Shown piece by piece: positions 1-4,370 of a stretch of DNA of 5,002 nucleotides. Within the stretch, counting starts at the first letter, position 1. Each line of letters opens with the position of its first letter. A program made the translations under genes and the position numbers. The notes beneath the pieces were generated by a model that was given only the letters and a program-made list of their open reading frames with translations, was not told where the DNA came from and made no database searches. The stretch spans positions 1 to 5,002 of the forward strand of contig CAMEIU010000157.1 in assembly GCA_945918815.1 (NCBI GenBank), in the 5' to 3' direction. The DNA is from an uncultured Clostridia bacterium (GTDB taxonomy: Bacteria; Bacillota; Clostridia; Oscillospirales; Oscillospiraceae).

Positions 1-105
1 TTCACGTCCATCTCCATGTATCCCAAGCTCTTTGAGGCCAGCGGCATCCCCTACCCGGAGCTGATCGACAAGCTGCTGGAGCTGGCCATGGAAAGCTGCC
101 CATGA
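1..105 (+). CDS. ddl: D-alanine--D-alanine ligase, C-terminal fragment (partial at the left edge)
   Basis: The window opens inside a gene in frame 1 and only its last 34 codons are present, ending at TGA 103-105. The visible residues include TSISMYPKLFEASGI followed by YPELIDKLLELA. This closely matches my recollection of the C-terminus of bacterial D-alanine--D-alanine ligases, where the TSxSxYPxLxxASG stretch lies next to the ATP-grasp active site and a final helix ends the protein. The family joins two D-alanines with ATP in the cytoplasm to make the dipeptide end of the peptidoglycan precursor. The stop overlaps the ATG of the next gene as ATGA, so the two are probably translationally coupled. 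Substrate specificity (D-Ala versus D-Lac or D-Ser) cannot be judged because the specificity region is outside the window. Confidence 0.82.
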   Translation, partial: FTSISMYPKLFEASGIPYPELIDKLLELAMESCP

Positions 106-530
106 AGCAGGAGGTACTGATTACCCTGCGTGGAACCCAGCAGTATGAAAAGGACAAGCCGGAGACCGTGGAGCTGATGACCCGGGGAATCATGCTGGAC
201 CGCAACGGAAAATACTCCATCTCCTACACGGAGACGGAGCTGACCGGCACGCCGGGAGTGGTGACCACCTTCTTTATTCCCAATTCCCAGCGGGTCATTC
301 TGAGCCGGGAGGGCCCCATCCAGTCCCGGATGGTCTTCTCCGAAGGGGTCAAGGACGAATCCCTCTACGACCTGGGCTTCGGAAGCCTGCTGGTGGGAAT
401 CTGCGCGAGAAAGATTGATGTGGATCTCAGCGAGCAGGGCGGCAGGCTCAGAATTGACTACACGGTGGAAATCGAGCAGTCGGTCACCAGCCGGAATTCC
501 TATGAAATTTTAGTGAAACCCATAAAATAA
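102..530 (+). CDS. DUF1934 / YwiB-like beta-barrel protein
   Basis: This 142-aa protein of unknown biochemical role matches the DUF1934 family (Bacillus subtilis YwiB), small cytoplasmic proteins with a lipocalin-like beta-barrel. Visible family features are the N-terminal strand VLITLRGTQ, the segment YSISYTETELTGTPG (about residues 39-53), the strand QSRMVFSEG (about 74-82), the segment YDLGFGSLLVGI (about 90-101) and the C-terminal strand RLRIDYTVEIEQ. The length is normal for the family, and there is no signal peptide or membrane segment. The ATG at 102 is chosen because the family starts just before this first strand and because it overlaps the upstream stop as ATGA. No good ribosome binding site precedes it, so translational coupling to the ligase gene is likely. 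The AGGAGGT at 109-115 lies inside the gene and is probably codon coincidence. In other Firmicutes this gene often sits next to argS; here a hairpin and a spore-type cassette follow. Confidence 0.85.
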   Translation: MKQEVLITLRGTQQYEKDKPETVELMTRGIMLDRNGKYSISYTETELTGTPGVVTTFFIPNSQRVILSREGPIQSRMVFSEGVKDESLYDLGFGSLLVGICARKIDVDLSEQGGRLRIDYTVEIEQSVTSRNSYEILVKPIK

Positions 531-537
531 GCGCAGC

Positions 538-592
538 ACCCTCGTGCACCATGCGGGCGGCTGATAGCCGCCCCTACAGGGGTCACGAGGGT
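538..592 (+). terminator. Branched hairpin after the DUF1934 gene, possible terminator
   Basis: ACCCTCGTG (538-546) pairs perfectly over 9 bp with CACGAGGGT (584-592). Inside lies a second hairpin, GGGCGGCT (555-562) with AGCCGCCC (566-573), with a 3-nt loop. The structure begins 7 nt after the DUF1934 stop and separates the ddl operon from the spore cassette, so termination is its likely role. No clear T-run follows it (the next bases are ctgtactatc), so it may terminate weakly or instead act as an mRNA-stabilising stem. The inner hairpin belongs to a repeat family present three times in the window. Confidence 0.5.
553..577 (+). repeat. Palindromic GC-rich intergenic repeat, copy A
   Basis: This 25-nt unit has the palindromic core GGGCGGCTGATAGCCGCCC followed by CTAC. 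It matches 23 of 25 positions of 4286-4310 on the same strand. Its last 17 nt match 15 of 17 positions of the reverse complement of 2828-2844. All three copies lie between genes. I infer a REP-like dispersed palindrome; no transposase is visible nearby. Confidence 0.65.
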
Positions 593-595
593 CTG

Positions 596-625
596 TACTA
601 TCTTCCCTCTCCTTTCGCATATACT
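596..625 (+). promoter_or_regulatory. Candidate sigma-E-type sporulation promoter
   Basis: CATATACT at 618-625 matches 7 of 8 positions of the sigma-E -10 consensus CATACAHT. Fifteen bases upstream, TACTATC at 596-602 matches 5 of 7 positions of the -35 consensus KMATATT. The start site would fall near 631-633, just ahead of the strong ribosome binding site at 641-649. The setting supports it, since the downstream gene encodes a SpoIID-like protein and sigma-E is the early mother-cell factor that drives spoIID in Bacillus. CATATACT also fits the looser sigma-K pattern CATANNNT. This is a by-eye match in a short region. Confidence 0.4.
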
Positions 626-640
626 TCTGTATCTGTGAAA

Positions 641-649
641 AGGAGGGGG
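641..649 (+). promoter_or_regulatory. Ribosome binding site fixing the TTG start at 656
   Basis: AGGAGGGGG lies 6 nt before the TTG at 656. The first ATG in this frame (551) falls inside the hairpin and repeat and has no ribosome binding site, so the TTG start is far more likely. Confidence 0.75.
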
Positions 650-655
650 TTCTTT

Positions 656-1048
656 TTGGCTTCTCAAGGAACCGTCATCGCCCGCGTCTATACGTCCGAC
701 GCGTTTTTGCCGCTGGCCAACGTGCCGGTGACCTTTACGCAGCTTCAGCCCGACGGCAGCCGGAAGCTGCTGGCCGTGCGGCTGACCAATTCCAGCGGCA
801 TGACCGCGCCGCTGCCGGTGGAAACGCCGGATGCATCCGAGTCCCTGTCCCCGGGGCTGATGGAAAAGCCCTACGCCGTTGTGAACATCAGCGCTGAGTA
901 TCCCGGCTACGGCGGCGTGCTGGCCGAGGGCGTACAGATTTTCCCGGGGGTGGAGACCATTCAGGCCCTGCAGCTGGTTCCGCTGCCCAGTCTGCCGGGC
1001 GAGCAGGACCTGTCGGTGCTGTTCCCCGGTTCCTCCCAAAATCTCTGA
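656..1048 (+). CDS. Small beta-rich protein of a spore peptidoglycan cassette, TTG start
   Basis: This 130-aa protein starts at TTG. It begins with ASQGTVIARVYTSDAFLPLA, then NVPVTFTQ, a turn with DGSRKLL, the strand AVRLTNSSGMT, an acidic proline-rich linker (TPDASESLSPG), YAVVNISAEYPGYGG (about residues 80-94), GVQIFPGVETIQ (about 99-110) and a C-terminal LVPLPSLPG. The alternating strands and the pattern of variable value, then a target for further modification (NVPVTF...TNSSGMT...ISAEYPGYGG), resemble carboxypeptidase-regulatory-like or Cna-B-like beta-sandwich domains. This is inferred from pattern, not from a confirmed family match. There is no signal peptide, membrane segment or catalytic motif. 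The next gene starts 15 nt after the stop with its own AAGGAGG, so the two are almost certainly cotranscribed. The likely role is a structural or partner protein for the SpoIID-like protein during sporulation; its exact function is unknown. Confidence 0.75.
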   Translation: MASQGTVIARVYTSDAFLPLANVPVTFTQLQPDGSRKLLAVRLTNSSGMTAPLPVETPDASESLSPGLMEKPYAVVNISAEYPGYGGVLAEGVQIFPGVETIQALQLVPLPSLPGEQDLSVLFPGSSQNL

Positions 1049-1063
1049 CCAAGGAGGCCGAAT

Positions 1064-2266
1064 ATGCCAGTCAGTGTGATTCCCTACGTGCCGGAGGAGA
1101 TCACGGTCCATCTGGGGCCGCCAGACGCCCCCGCGCCCAATGTGACCGTGCCCTTTACGGACTATGTAAAAAACGTGGCCTCCAGTGAAATCTACCCCAC
1201 CTGGAGCGAGAGCGCCCTGCGGGCCAATATCTTCGCCATTGTCTCCTTCGCCCTGAACCGGGTCTACACGGAATACTACCGCAGCCGGGGCTACGACTTT
1301 GACATCACCAACTCCACGGCCTACGACCAGGCCTTTGTGGACGGGCGGAGCTACTTTGAAAACATCTCCCAATTGGTGGACGACCAGTTCAACAGCTACA
1401 TCCGGCGGCAGGGCTTTGTGGAGCCGCTGGCCGCCAAATTCTGCAACGGCACCACCGTGACCTGCGACGGCCTGAGCCAGTGGGGCTCGGAAAACCTGGC
1501 CCAGCAGGGCTACAACTCCGTGGAAATTCTCCGCTACTATTACGGAGACGACATCGAGCTGGTGACCGACGCGCCGGTCCAGGGCATCACGGAATCCTAC
1601 CCCGGGGCGCCCCTGCGTCTGGGCAGCACCGGGCCCGATGTGACGGTCATGCAGGTGGCCCTGAACCGGATCTCCCAAAACTACCCGGCCATTCCCAAGA
1701 TCACGCCTGTGGACGGCATCTTCGGTCCCCAGACGGAGGCCACGGTCAAGGCGTTCCAGCAAATCTTTTCCCTGACGCCCGACGGGATCATCGGCCGCTC
1801 CACCTGGTATCAGGTGTTCCGCATCTATTCGGCGGTGCTGAAGCTGGCGGAGCTGCAATCGGAGGGGCAGCAGTTCTATTTTGTGGCGGACTACCCCAAT
1901 GTGCTCTCCCTGGGCGATCCCGACGAACAGGTGGTGCAGCTCCAATACATGCTGTCGGTCATCGGCAATTTTATTCCCAGCGTCTCCCCTGCCCCCATCA
2001 CCGGATCTTTCGACGCCGCCACCCAGGCGTCGGTGCGAAGCTTCCAGCAGTACGCGGGGCTGCCGGTCACCGGCTCCGTGGGACCCCAGACCTGGGACGC
2101 CATTTACAATCAATTTTCCAGCGTGGAGGCCACGGTGTTCCACGATCAGGTCCTGTTCCCGGAGACCTATCCCGGCGACCAGGGCTTTTCCGAGACCACG
2201 CAGCTCCAGCAGTTTCCCGGGGAGACCCTGGAGATCGGCATGACGGACGGAGGGAATGGCCTATGA
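1064..2266 (+). CDS. SpoIID-like protein with two C-terminal peptidoglycan-binding domains
   Basis: A 400-aa protein. Residues about 5-170 resemble the SpoIID/LytB domain, a lytic transglycosylase that trims peptidoglycan glycan strands during spore engulfment. The stretch around E42 (NVASSEIYPTWSESALRANI) parallels the SpoIID motif with catalytic Glu followed by the AL-A helix. YDFDITNSTAYDQAFVDG (77-94) and GLSQWG...LAQQGYNSVEILRYYYG (136-161) match further conserved blocks. C127 and C134 lie where SpoIID has its zinc-binding cysteines, though their spacing differs slightly. Two PG_binding_1 domains follow at about 183-259 (LRLGSTGPDVTVMQ, DGIFGPQTEATVKAFQ) and 281-350 (LSLGDPDEQVVQLQ, GSFDAATQASVRSFQ). 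The start at 1064 has AAGGAGG 6 nt upstream (1051-1057). Unlike Bacillus SpoIID, no N-terminal membrane anchor or signal peptide is seen, so how it reaches peptidoglycan is unclear. Catalytic activity is inferred. The last codons overlap the next gene as ATGA. Confidence 0.87.
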   Translation: MPVSVIPYVPEEITVHLGPPDAPAPNVTVPFTDYVKNVASSEIYPTWSESALRANIFAIVSFALNRVYTEYYRSRGYDFDITNSTAYDQAFVDGRSYFENISQLVDDQFNSYIRRQGFVEPLAAKFCNGTTVTCDGLSQWGSENLAQQGYNSVEILRYYYGDDIELVTDAPVQGITESYPGAPLRLGSTGPDVTVMQVALNRISQNYPAIPKITPVDGIFGPQTEATVKAFQQIFSLTPDGIIGRSTWYQVFRIYSAVLKLAELQSEGQQFYFVADYPNVLSLGDPDEQVVQLQYMLSVIGNFIPSVSPAPITGSFDAATQASVRSFQQYAGLPVTGSVGPQTWDAIYNQFSSVEATVFHDQVLFPETYPGDQGFSETTQLQQFPGETLEIGMTDGGNGL

Positions 2267-2799
2267 TTCGGGAACCGGCGTTTTACATCGGAAGACCCAT
2301 TTTCAGCTTACAGACCATGCTGCGGCAGATTTCCTTCCGGGACCCCAGGGTGCTGCCGGTGATTCCCAACGGGACCTTTGGACGCAATACCTACGCTTCC
2401 GTCCGCTCCTTCCAGGCGGCCTACGGCCTGCCTCAGACCGGCCGGGTGGATCAGACCGTCTGGGACGCCGTTGCCGCTGCCTATGAGGCCGCCCTCCGGG
2501 ACGTCTTCCCGCCGGAGGTGCTGCCCTTCTGGCCTGTGGGCCAGGTTTTGCGGCCGAGGGCCCAGAACCCGGACCTGTATCTGGCCCAGGCCATGCTGTA
2601 CGTCCTGTCCCAGCGGTTCCGGGACCTGCCAACGCCCACCTTCAGCGGAACCCTGGACGCCGCCACAGCCAAGGGCCTCCGCTGGGTCCAGCAGGCCGCC
2701 GGCCTGCCCCAGAACGGCAGCCTGGACGCCCAGACCTGGAGAATCCTCAGCAGCCTCTACCGCGGCATGACCGGCCCGGCAGCGGAACCGATGTTTTGA
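2263..2799 (+). CDS. Protein of two tandem peptidoglycan-binding domains
   Basis: A 178-aa protein made almost wholly of two PG_binding_1 repeats: residues about 13-74 (SLQTMLRQI, NGTFGRNTYASVRSFQ, YGLPQTGRVDQTVWDAV) and about 102-166 (PDLYLAQAMLYVLSQ, SGTLDAATAKGLRWVQQ, AGLPQNGSLDAQTWRIL). The G-T/S-F/L-(x)n-T-x-x-(x)-(V/L)-R-x-(F/V)-Q pattern and the later G-x-(V/L)-x-x-x-T-W pattern are diagnostic of this fold, three helices that bind the cell-wall peptide or glycan. No catalytic domain, signal peptide or membrane segment is present, so it is probably a targeting or scaffolding partner of the preceding SpoIID-like protein. ATG 2263 is chosen because GGAGGG (2249-2254) lies 8 nt upstream and it overlaps the previous stop as ATGA. 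The same frame stays open far upstream to 1480, but that part overlaps the SpoIID-like gene and encodes arginine- and proline-rich nonsense. Confidence 0.87.
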   Translation: MIREPAFYIGRPIFSLQTMLRQISFRDPRVLPVIPNGTFGRNTYASVRSFQAAYGLPQTGRVDQTVWDAVAAAYEAALRDVFPPEVLPFWPVGQVLRPRAQNPDLYLAQAMLYVLSQRFRDLPTPTFSGTLDAATAKGLRWVQQAAGLPQNGSLDAQTWRILSSLYRGMTGPAAEPMF

Positions 2800-2822
2800 G
2801 TTTTGGAATTTGACGATGCATG

Positions 2823-2859
2823 GGACCGTAAGGGCGGCGATCAGCTGCTCTTACGGTCC
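2823..2859 (+). terminator. Hairpin after the spore cassette, likely terminator
   Basis: GGACCGTAAG (2823-2832) pairs with CTTACGGTCC (2850-2859) over 10 bp, and six more pairs (two of them G-U) close a GATCA loop, giving a 16-pair stem. It lies 23 nt after the last stop of the cassette. The nearest T-run (2880-2885) is about 20 nt further on, so intrinsic termination may be imperfect. Confidence 0.55.
2828..2852 (-). repeat. Palindromic GC-rich intergenic repeat, degenerate copy C
   Basis: On the minus strand, 2844 to 2828 reads CTGATCGCCGCCCTTAC, which matches copy A (561-577) at 15 of 17 positions; the other half of the palindrome is poorly conserved. Here the repeat forms the upper part of the terminator-like stem at 2823-2859, and the outer stem is extended by unrelated complementary bases. 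Confidence 0.5.
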
Positions 2860-2961
2860 AGTTCTCTGTCCATTCCCAATTTTTTCTCCGTCTTCTCAAC
2901 GGCCGTATCTGTCCCAAGAGAACGCCTTGGTTCAAACCCGTGAATTTTCTGAAATTTCTGC

Positions 2962-2989
2962 TTGACAAAAAGAAGATTTTGCGTATAAT
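2962..2989 (+). promoter_or_regulatory. Vegetative (sigma-A type) promoter of the tRNA-Gln gene
   Basis: Perfect -35 TTGACA (2962-2967) and perfect -10 TATAAT (2984-2989) are separated by 16 nt, with A/T-rich sequence upstream. The transcript would start near 2996, about 24 nt before the mature tRNA. No riboswitch or T-box structure fits in the leader. The rest of the 220-nt gap from 2800 to 3019 contains the hairpin at 2823-2859 and nothing else I can support. Confidence 0.9.
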
Positions 2990-3019
2990 AATAAATGCGT
3001 TTTGAGAGCGCAACCAAAT

Positions 3020-3093
3020 AGGGGATTTGTGTAACGGTAGCACACCGGACTCTGACTCCGTTTGCGGGGGTTCGAATCCCTCATCCCCTGCCA
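3020..3093 (+). tRNA. tRNA-Gln, anticodon CUG, CCA encoded
   Basis: A full cloverleaf can be drawn. The acceptor stem is AGGGGAT (3020-3026) with ATCCCCT (3083-3089). The D stem is GTG with CAC (3029-3031, 3041-3043) around a loop containing CGGTAG. The anticodon arm is CCGGA-CTCTGAC-TCCGT (3045-3061), giving anticodon CTG at 3052-3054, which reads CAG (Gln). The T arm is GGGGG-TTCGAAT-CCCTC (3066-3082). The discriminator base is G at 3090, as in known glutamine tRNAs, and CCA is encoded at 3091-3093. The outermost anticodon-stem pair (C3045 and T3061) is mismatched. The gene is monocistronic, with its own promoter and terminator. Confidence 0.96.
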
Positions 3094-3094
3094 T

Positions 3095-3130
3095 GAAAAA
3101 GACCTGATGCGACAGCATCAGGTCTTTTTC
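3095..3130 (+). terminator. Intrinsic terminator of tRNA-Gln
   Basis: A perfect 16-bp stem: GAAAAAGACCTGATGC (3095-3110) pairs with GCATCAGGTCTTTTTC (3115-3130) around the loop GACA. It starts 2 nt after the encoded CCA and its 3' arm contains the T-run, so it should also work in the opposite direction. Confidence 0.95.
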
Positions 3131-3186
3131 AATGAAATCCACCCTTCGGGTGGGTGAAACCGCTGTGGCGGTAGGTGGATTTCATT
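3131..3186. repeat. 56-nt palindromic element forming a three-way junction
   Basis: Outer arms AATGAAATCCACC (3131-3143) and GGTGGATTTCATT (3174-3186) are perfect 13-bp inverted repeats. Between them are an inner hairpin, CCACCC (3139-3144) with GGGTGG (3148-3153), which competes with part of the outer arm, and a second hairpin, ACCGC (3159-3163) with GCGGT (3168-3172). It begins at the base after the tRNA terminator and ends 52 nt before the next ATG. TC dinucleotides flank both ends. It encodes no protein that I would support. The form resembles a miniature inverted-repeat or REP-like element; from memory, similar sequences recur in gut Firmicute genomes, but that needs a search. Confidence 0.7.
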
Positions 3187-3238
3187 TCGCTTTTTGCAAA
3201 GCAAACATTCGCATCGGTGAAAAGAAGGAGGAAGCCGC

Positions 3239-4219
3239 ATGGATCAGACGGTCAGCTTTCCCATGGAGCAGGCGTCGTTTCGGGCATATGGGACCTGGAC
3301 GGCGTTCCGGCAGGCGCTGAACCGGTGCGGCTGCGACGGTCTGGAGGGTATCTGGGCCGGGGAGGCGTTTCCTGCGGATCTGCCCCGGGATCTGATGATT
3401 GGGTATCACCTGACTTTTTACCCGGACTGGCTGGATTTTTACCGGGACGACCGGCCCGCACTGACGGAAAAATTCGGATGCCCGGAGATCGCGGCGGCGT
3501 TTTACGGCGGCCATGGCCGGGAAGGCCTGCTGGAGCAGTACCGCCTGGACCTGGAACGGGCTGCGGCAATGCAGGTAAAATATGTGGTCTTCCACGTGTC
3601 GGATGTGTCGCTGGAGGAATGCTACACCTATCGCTGGCTCCACACCCATGAAGAAGTCATCGACGCCGCGGTGGAGCTGATCAACACACTTCTGAAGGGG
3701 CAGGACTGGCCCTTTGAATTCCTGGTGGAAAACCAGTGGTGGCCGGGCTTCACATTCACCGATCCGAAGCTGACGGCGCGGCTCCTGGAAGGCATTGCAT
3801 ATCCCCGCACCGGTATTATGCTGGACACGGGCCATCTGATGAATGCCTGCACGGCCCTGCGCACCCAGGCGGAGGGCGCGGCCTATATTCAGCAGATGCT
3901 GGACCTGCACGGCAGCCTTGCAAAGGCCGTCCGCGGTGTCCATCTCCACCAGTCCCTCAGCGGCGATTATGTCCGCGCCCATACGGGCAGTCTTCCGGAG
4001 GGGCTCCCCAAGGATTATTTCCAGCGCTTTTCGGTCAGCTATTCCCATATTCTGAACATCGACCTGCATCAGCCCTGGACGGACCCGGCTATCTGCCCCG
4101 TACTGGAACGGCTGGATCCCGCCTATCTGACCCATGAGATGACGGCCCGCACCATTGCCCAGCGCATGGAAGCGGTTCGCATCCAGGCGGAAACGCTGAA
4201 ACAGGGCGACCGGGGGTAA
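3239..4219 (+). CDS. Metal-dependent TIM-barrel protein, sugar isomerase / endonuclease IV superfamily
   Basis: A 326-aa cytoplasmic protein of the xylose isomerase-like TIM-barrel superfamily, whose members include sugar phosphate isomerases/epimerases and AP endonuclease IV. The strand-end residues expected to bind divalent metal are visible in order: H58 (GYHLTF), H119 (YVVFHVSD), E164 (FEFLVENQWW), D196 and H199 (IMLDTGHLMN), H235 (GVHLHQS), probably H248 (RAHTGSLPEG) and E300 (YLTHEM). H248 sits where endonuclease IV has the His of its DxH motif, but the Asp is not obvious. D275/H277 (IDLHQ) is an alternative pair. The length suits a single-domain family member, and there is no signal peptide. 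ATG 3239 has AAGGAGG at 3225-3231, 7 nt upstream. It stands alone between a tRNA and a convergent gene, so context gives no substrate. Whether it acts on sugars or on DNA is not decidable here; a sugar isomerase or epimerase role is the default inference. Confidence 0.83.
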   Translation: MDQTVSFPMEQASFRAYGTWTAFRQALNRCGCDGLEGIWAGEAFPADLPRDLMIGYHLTFYPDWLDFYRDDRPALTEKFGCPEIAAAFYGGHGREGLLEQYRLDLERAAAMQVKYVVFHVSDVSLEECYTYRWLHTHEEVIDAAVELINTLLKGQDWPFEFLVENQWWPGFTFTDPKLTARLLEGIAYPRTGIMLDTGHLMNACTALRTQAEGAAYIQQMLDLHGSLAKAVRGVHLHQSLSGDYVRAHTGSLPEGLPKDYFQRFSVSYSHILNIDLHQPWTDPAICPVLERLDPAYLTHEMTARTIAQRMEAVRIQAETLKQGDRG

Positions 4220-4220
4220 G

Positions 4221-4289
4221 CCGCCGCAGAGGTCTGGAGGTGCGGCCGGCACATTTGGCCGCATTTGGTGGATGGGCCTCTGCCGGCGG
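4221..4289 (+). other. Structured 3' region after the TIM-barrel gene
   Basis: CCGCCGCAGAGG (4221-4232) can pair with CCTCTGCCGGCGG (4277-4289) with a single bulged base, and inside it TGCGGCC (4241-4247) pairs with GGCCGCA (4257-4263). The fold begins 2 nt after the TAA stop at 4217-4219 and its 3' arm runs into repeat copy B. It has no T-run, so a stability or termination role is only a guess. Confidence 0.45.
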
Positions 4290-4310
4290 GCGGCGGATAG
4301 CTGCCCCTAC
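4286..4310 (+). repeat. Palindromic GC-rich intergenic repeat, copy B
   Basis: This matches copy A (553-577) at 23 of 25 positions on the same strand. The two changes weaken the palindrome's 8-bp stem. It sits 18 nt upstream of the terminator at 4329-4360, whose stem shares CCTCGTG with the outer stem around copy A. Confidence 0.65.
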
Positions 4311-4328
4311 GGTGACAGCAAAAAAGGA

Positions 4329-4360
4329 AACCTCGTGTCCCTGGACAAGGACACGAGGTT
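4329..4360 (-). terminator. Intrinsic terminator of the flavin reductase-rubredoxin gene
   Basis: A perfect 12-bp stem, AACCTCGTGTCC (4329-4340) with GGACACGAGGTT (4349-4360), with an 8-nt loop. Read on the minus strand it is followed by TCCTTTTTTG, a good T-run, and it starts 10 nt after the minus-strand stop. On the + strand only CTTTC follows, so termination of the TIM-barrel transcript here would be weaker. Confidence 0.87.
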
Positions 4361-4370
4361 CTTTCATAAG

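Noticed and set aside
538..592. CRISPR or attachment-site reading of the repeated palindromes
   Set aside because: The three copies are kilobases apart, differ in orientation and have no regular spacers, integrase or Cas gene nearby.
551..655. ATG at 551 as the start of the small beta-rich protein
   Set aside because: It lies inside the palindromic repeat and hairpin and has no ribosome binding site. The TTG at 656 has AGGAGGGGG 6 nt upstream and begins at the first credible beta strand.
500..2143. A 547-codon open frame on the minus strand, opposite the DUF1934 end and the spore cassette
   Set aside because: It lies opposite well-supported + strand genes, its translation is rich in Gly, Arg, His and Val with no recognisable domain, and long antisense open frames are common in GC-rich coding DNA.
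1480..2262. Upstream open extension of the second peptidoglycan-binding gene within the SpoIID-like gene
   Set aside because: Its translation is arginine-, glycine- and proline-rich without a domain and it overlaps the real gene in another frame. The ATG at 2263 has a good ribosome binding site.
2925..2945. GGTTCAAACCC resembling a tRNA T-loop, a possible tRNA remnant upstream of tRNA-Gln
   Set aside because: The flanking stem pairs poorly and no acceptor, D or anticodon arm can be drawn, so chance similarity is the better explanation.
3187..3224. Possible promoter for the TIM-barrel gene between the palindrome and its ribosome binding site
   Set aside because: No pair of -35 and -10 elements with acceptable spacing could be found by eye for sigma-A, sigma-E or sigma-G. 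The promoter may overlap the palindrome or be of another class.
3132..3320. 62-codon + strand open frame starting within the three-way-junction palindrome
   Set aside because: It is a reading of the repeat itself, then runs out of frame into the TIM-barrel gene. It has no ribosome binding site.
3182..4264. 360-codon minus-strand open frame opposite the TIM-barrel gene
   Set aside because: The + strand frame has a ribosome binding site, conserved metal ligands and normal composition. The antisense product has no recognisable motif.
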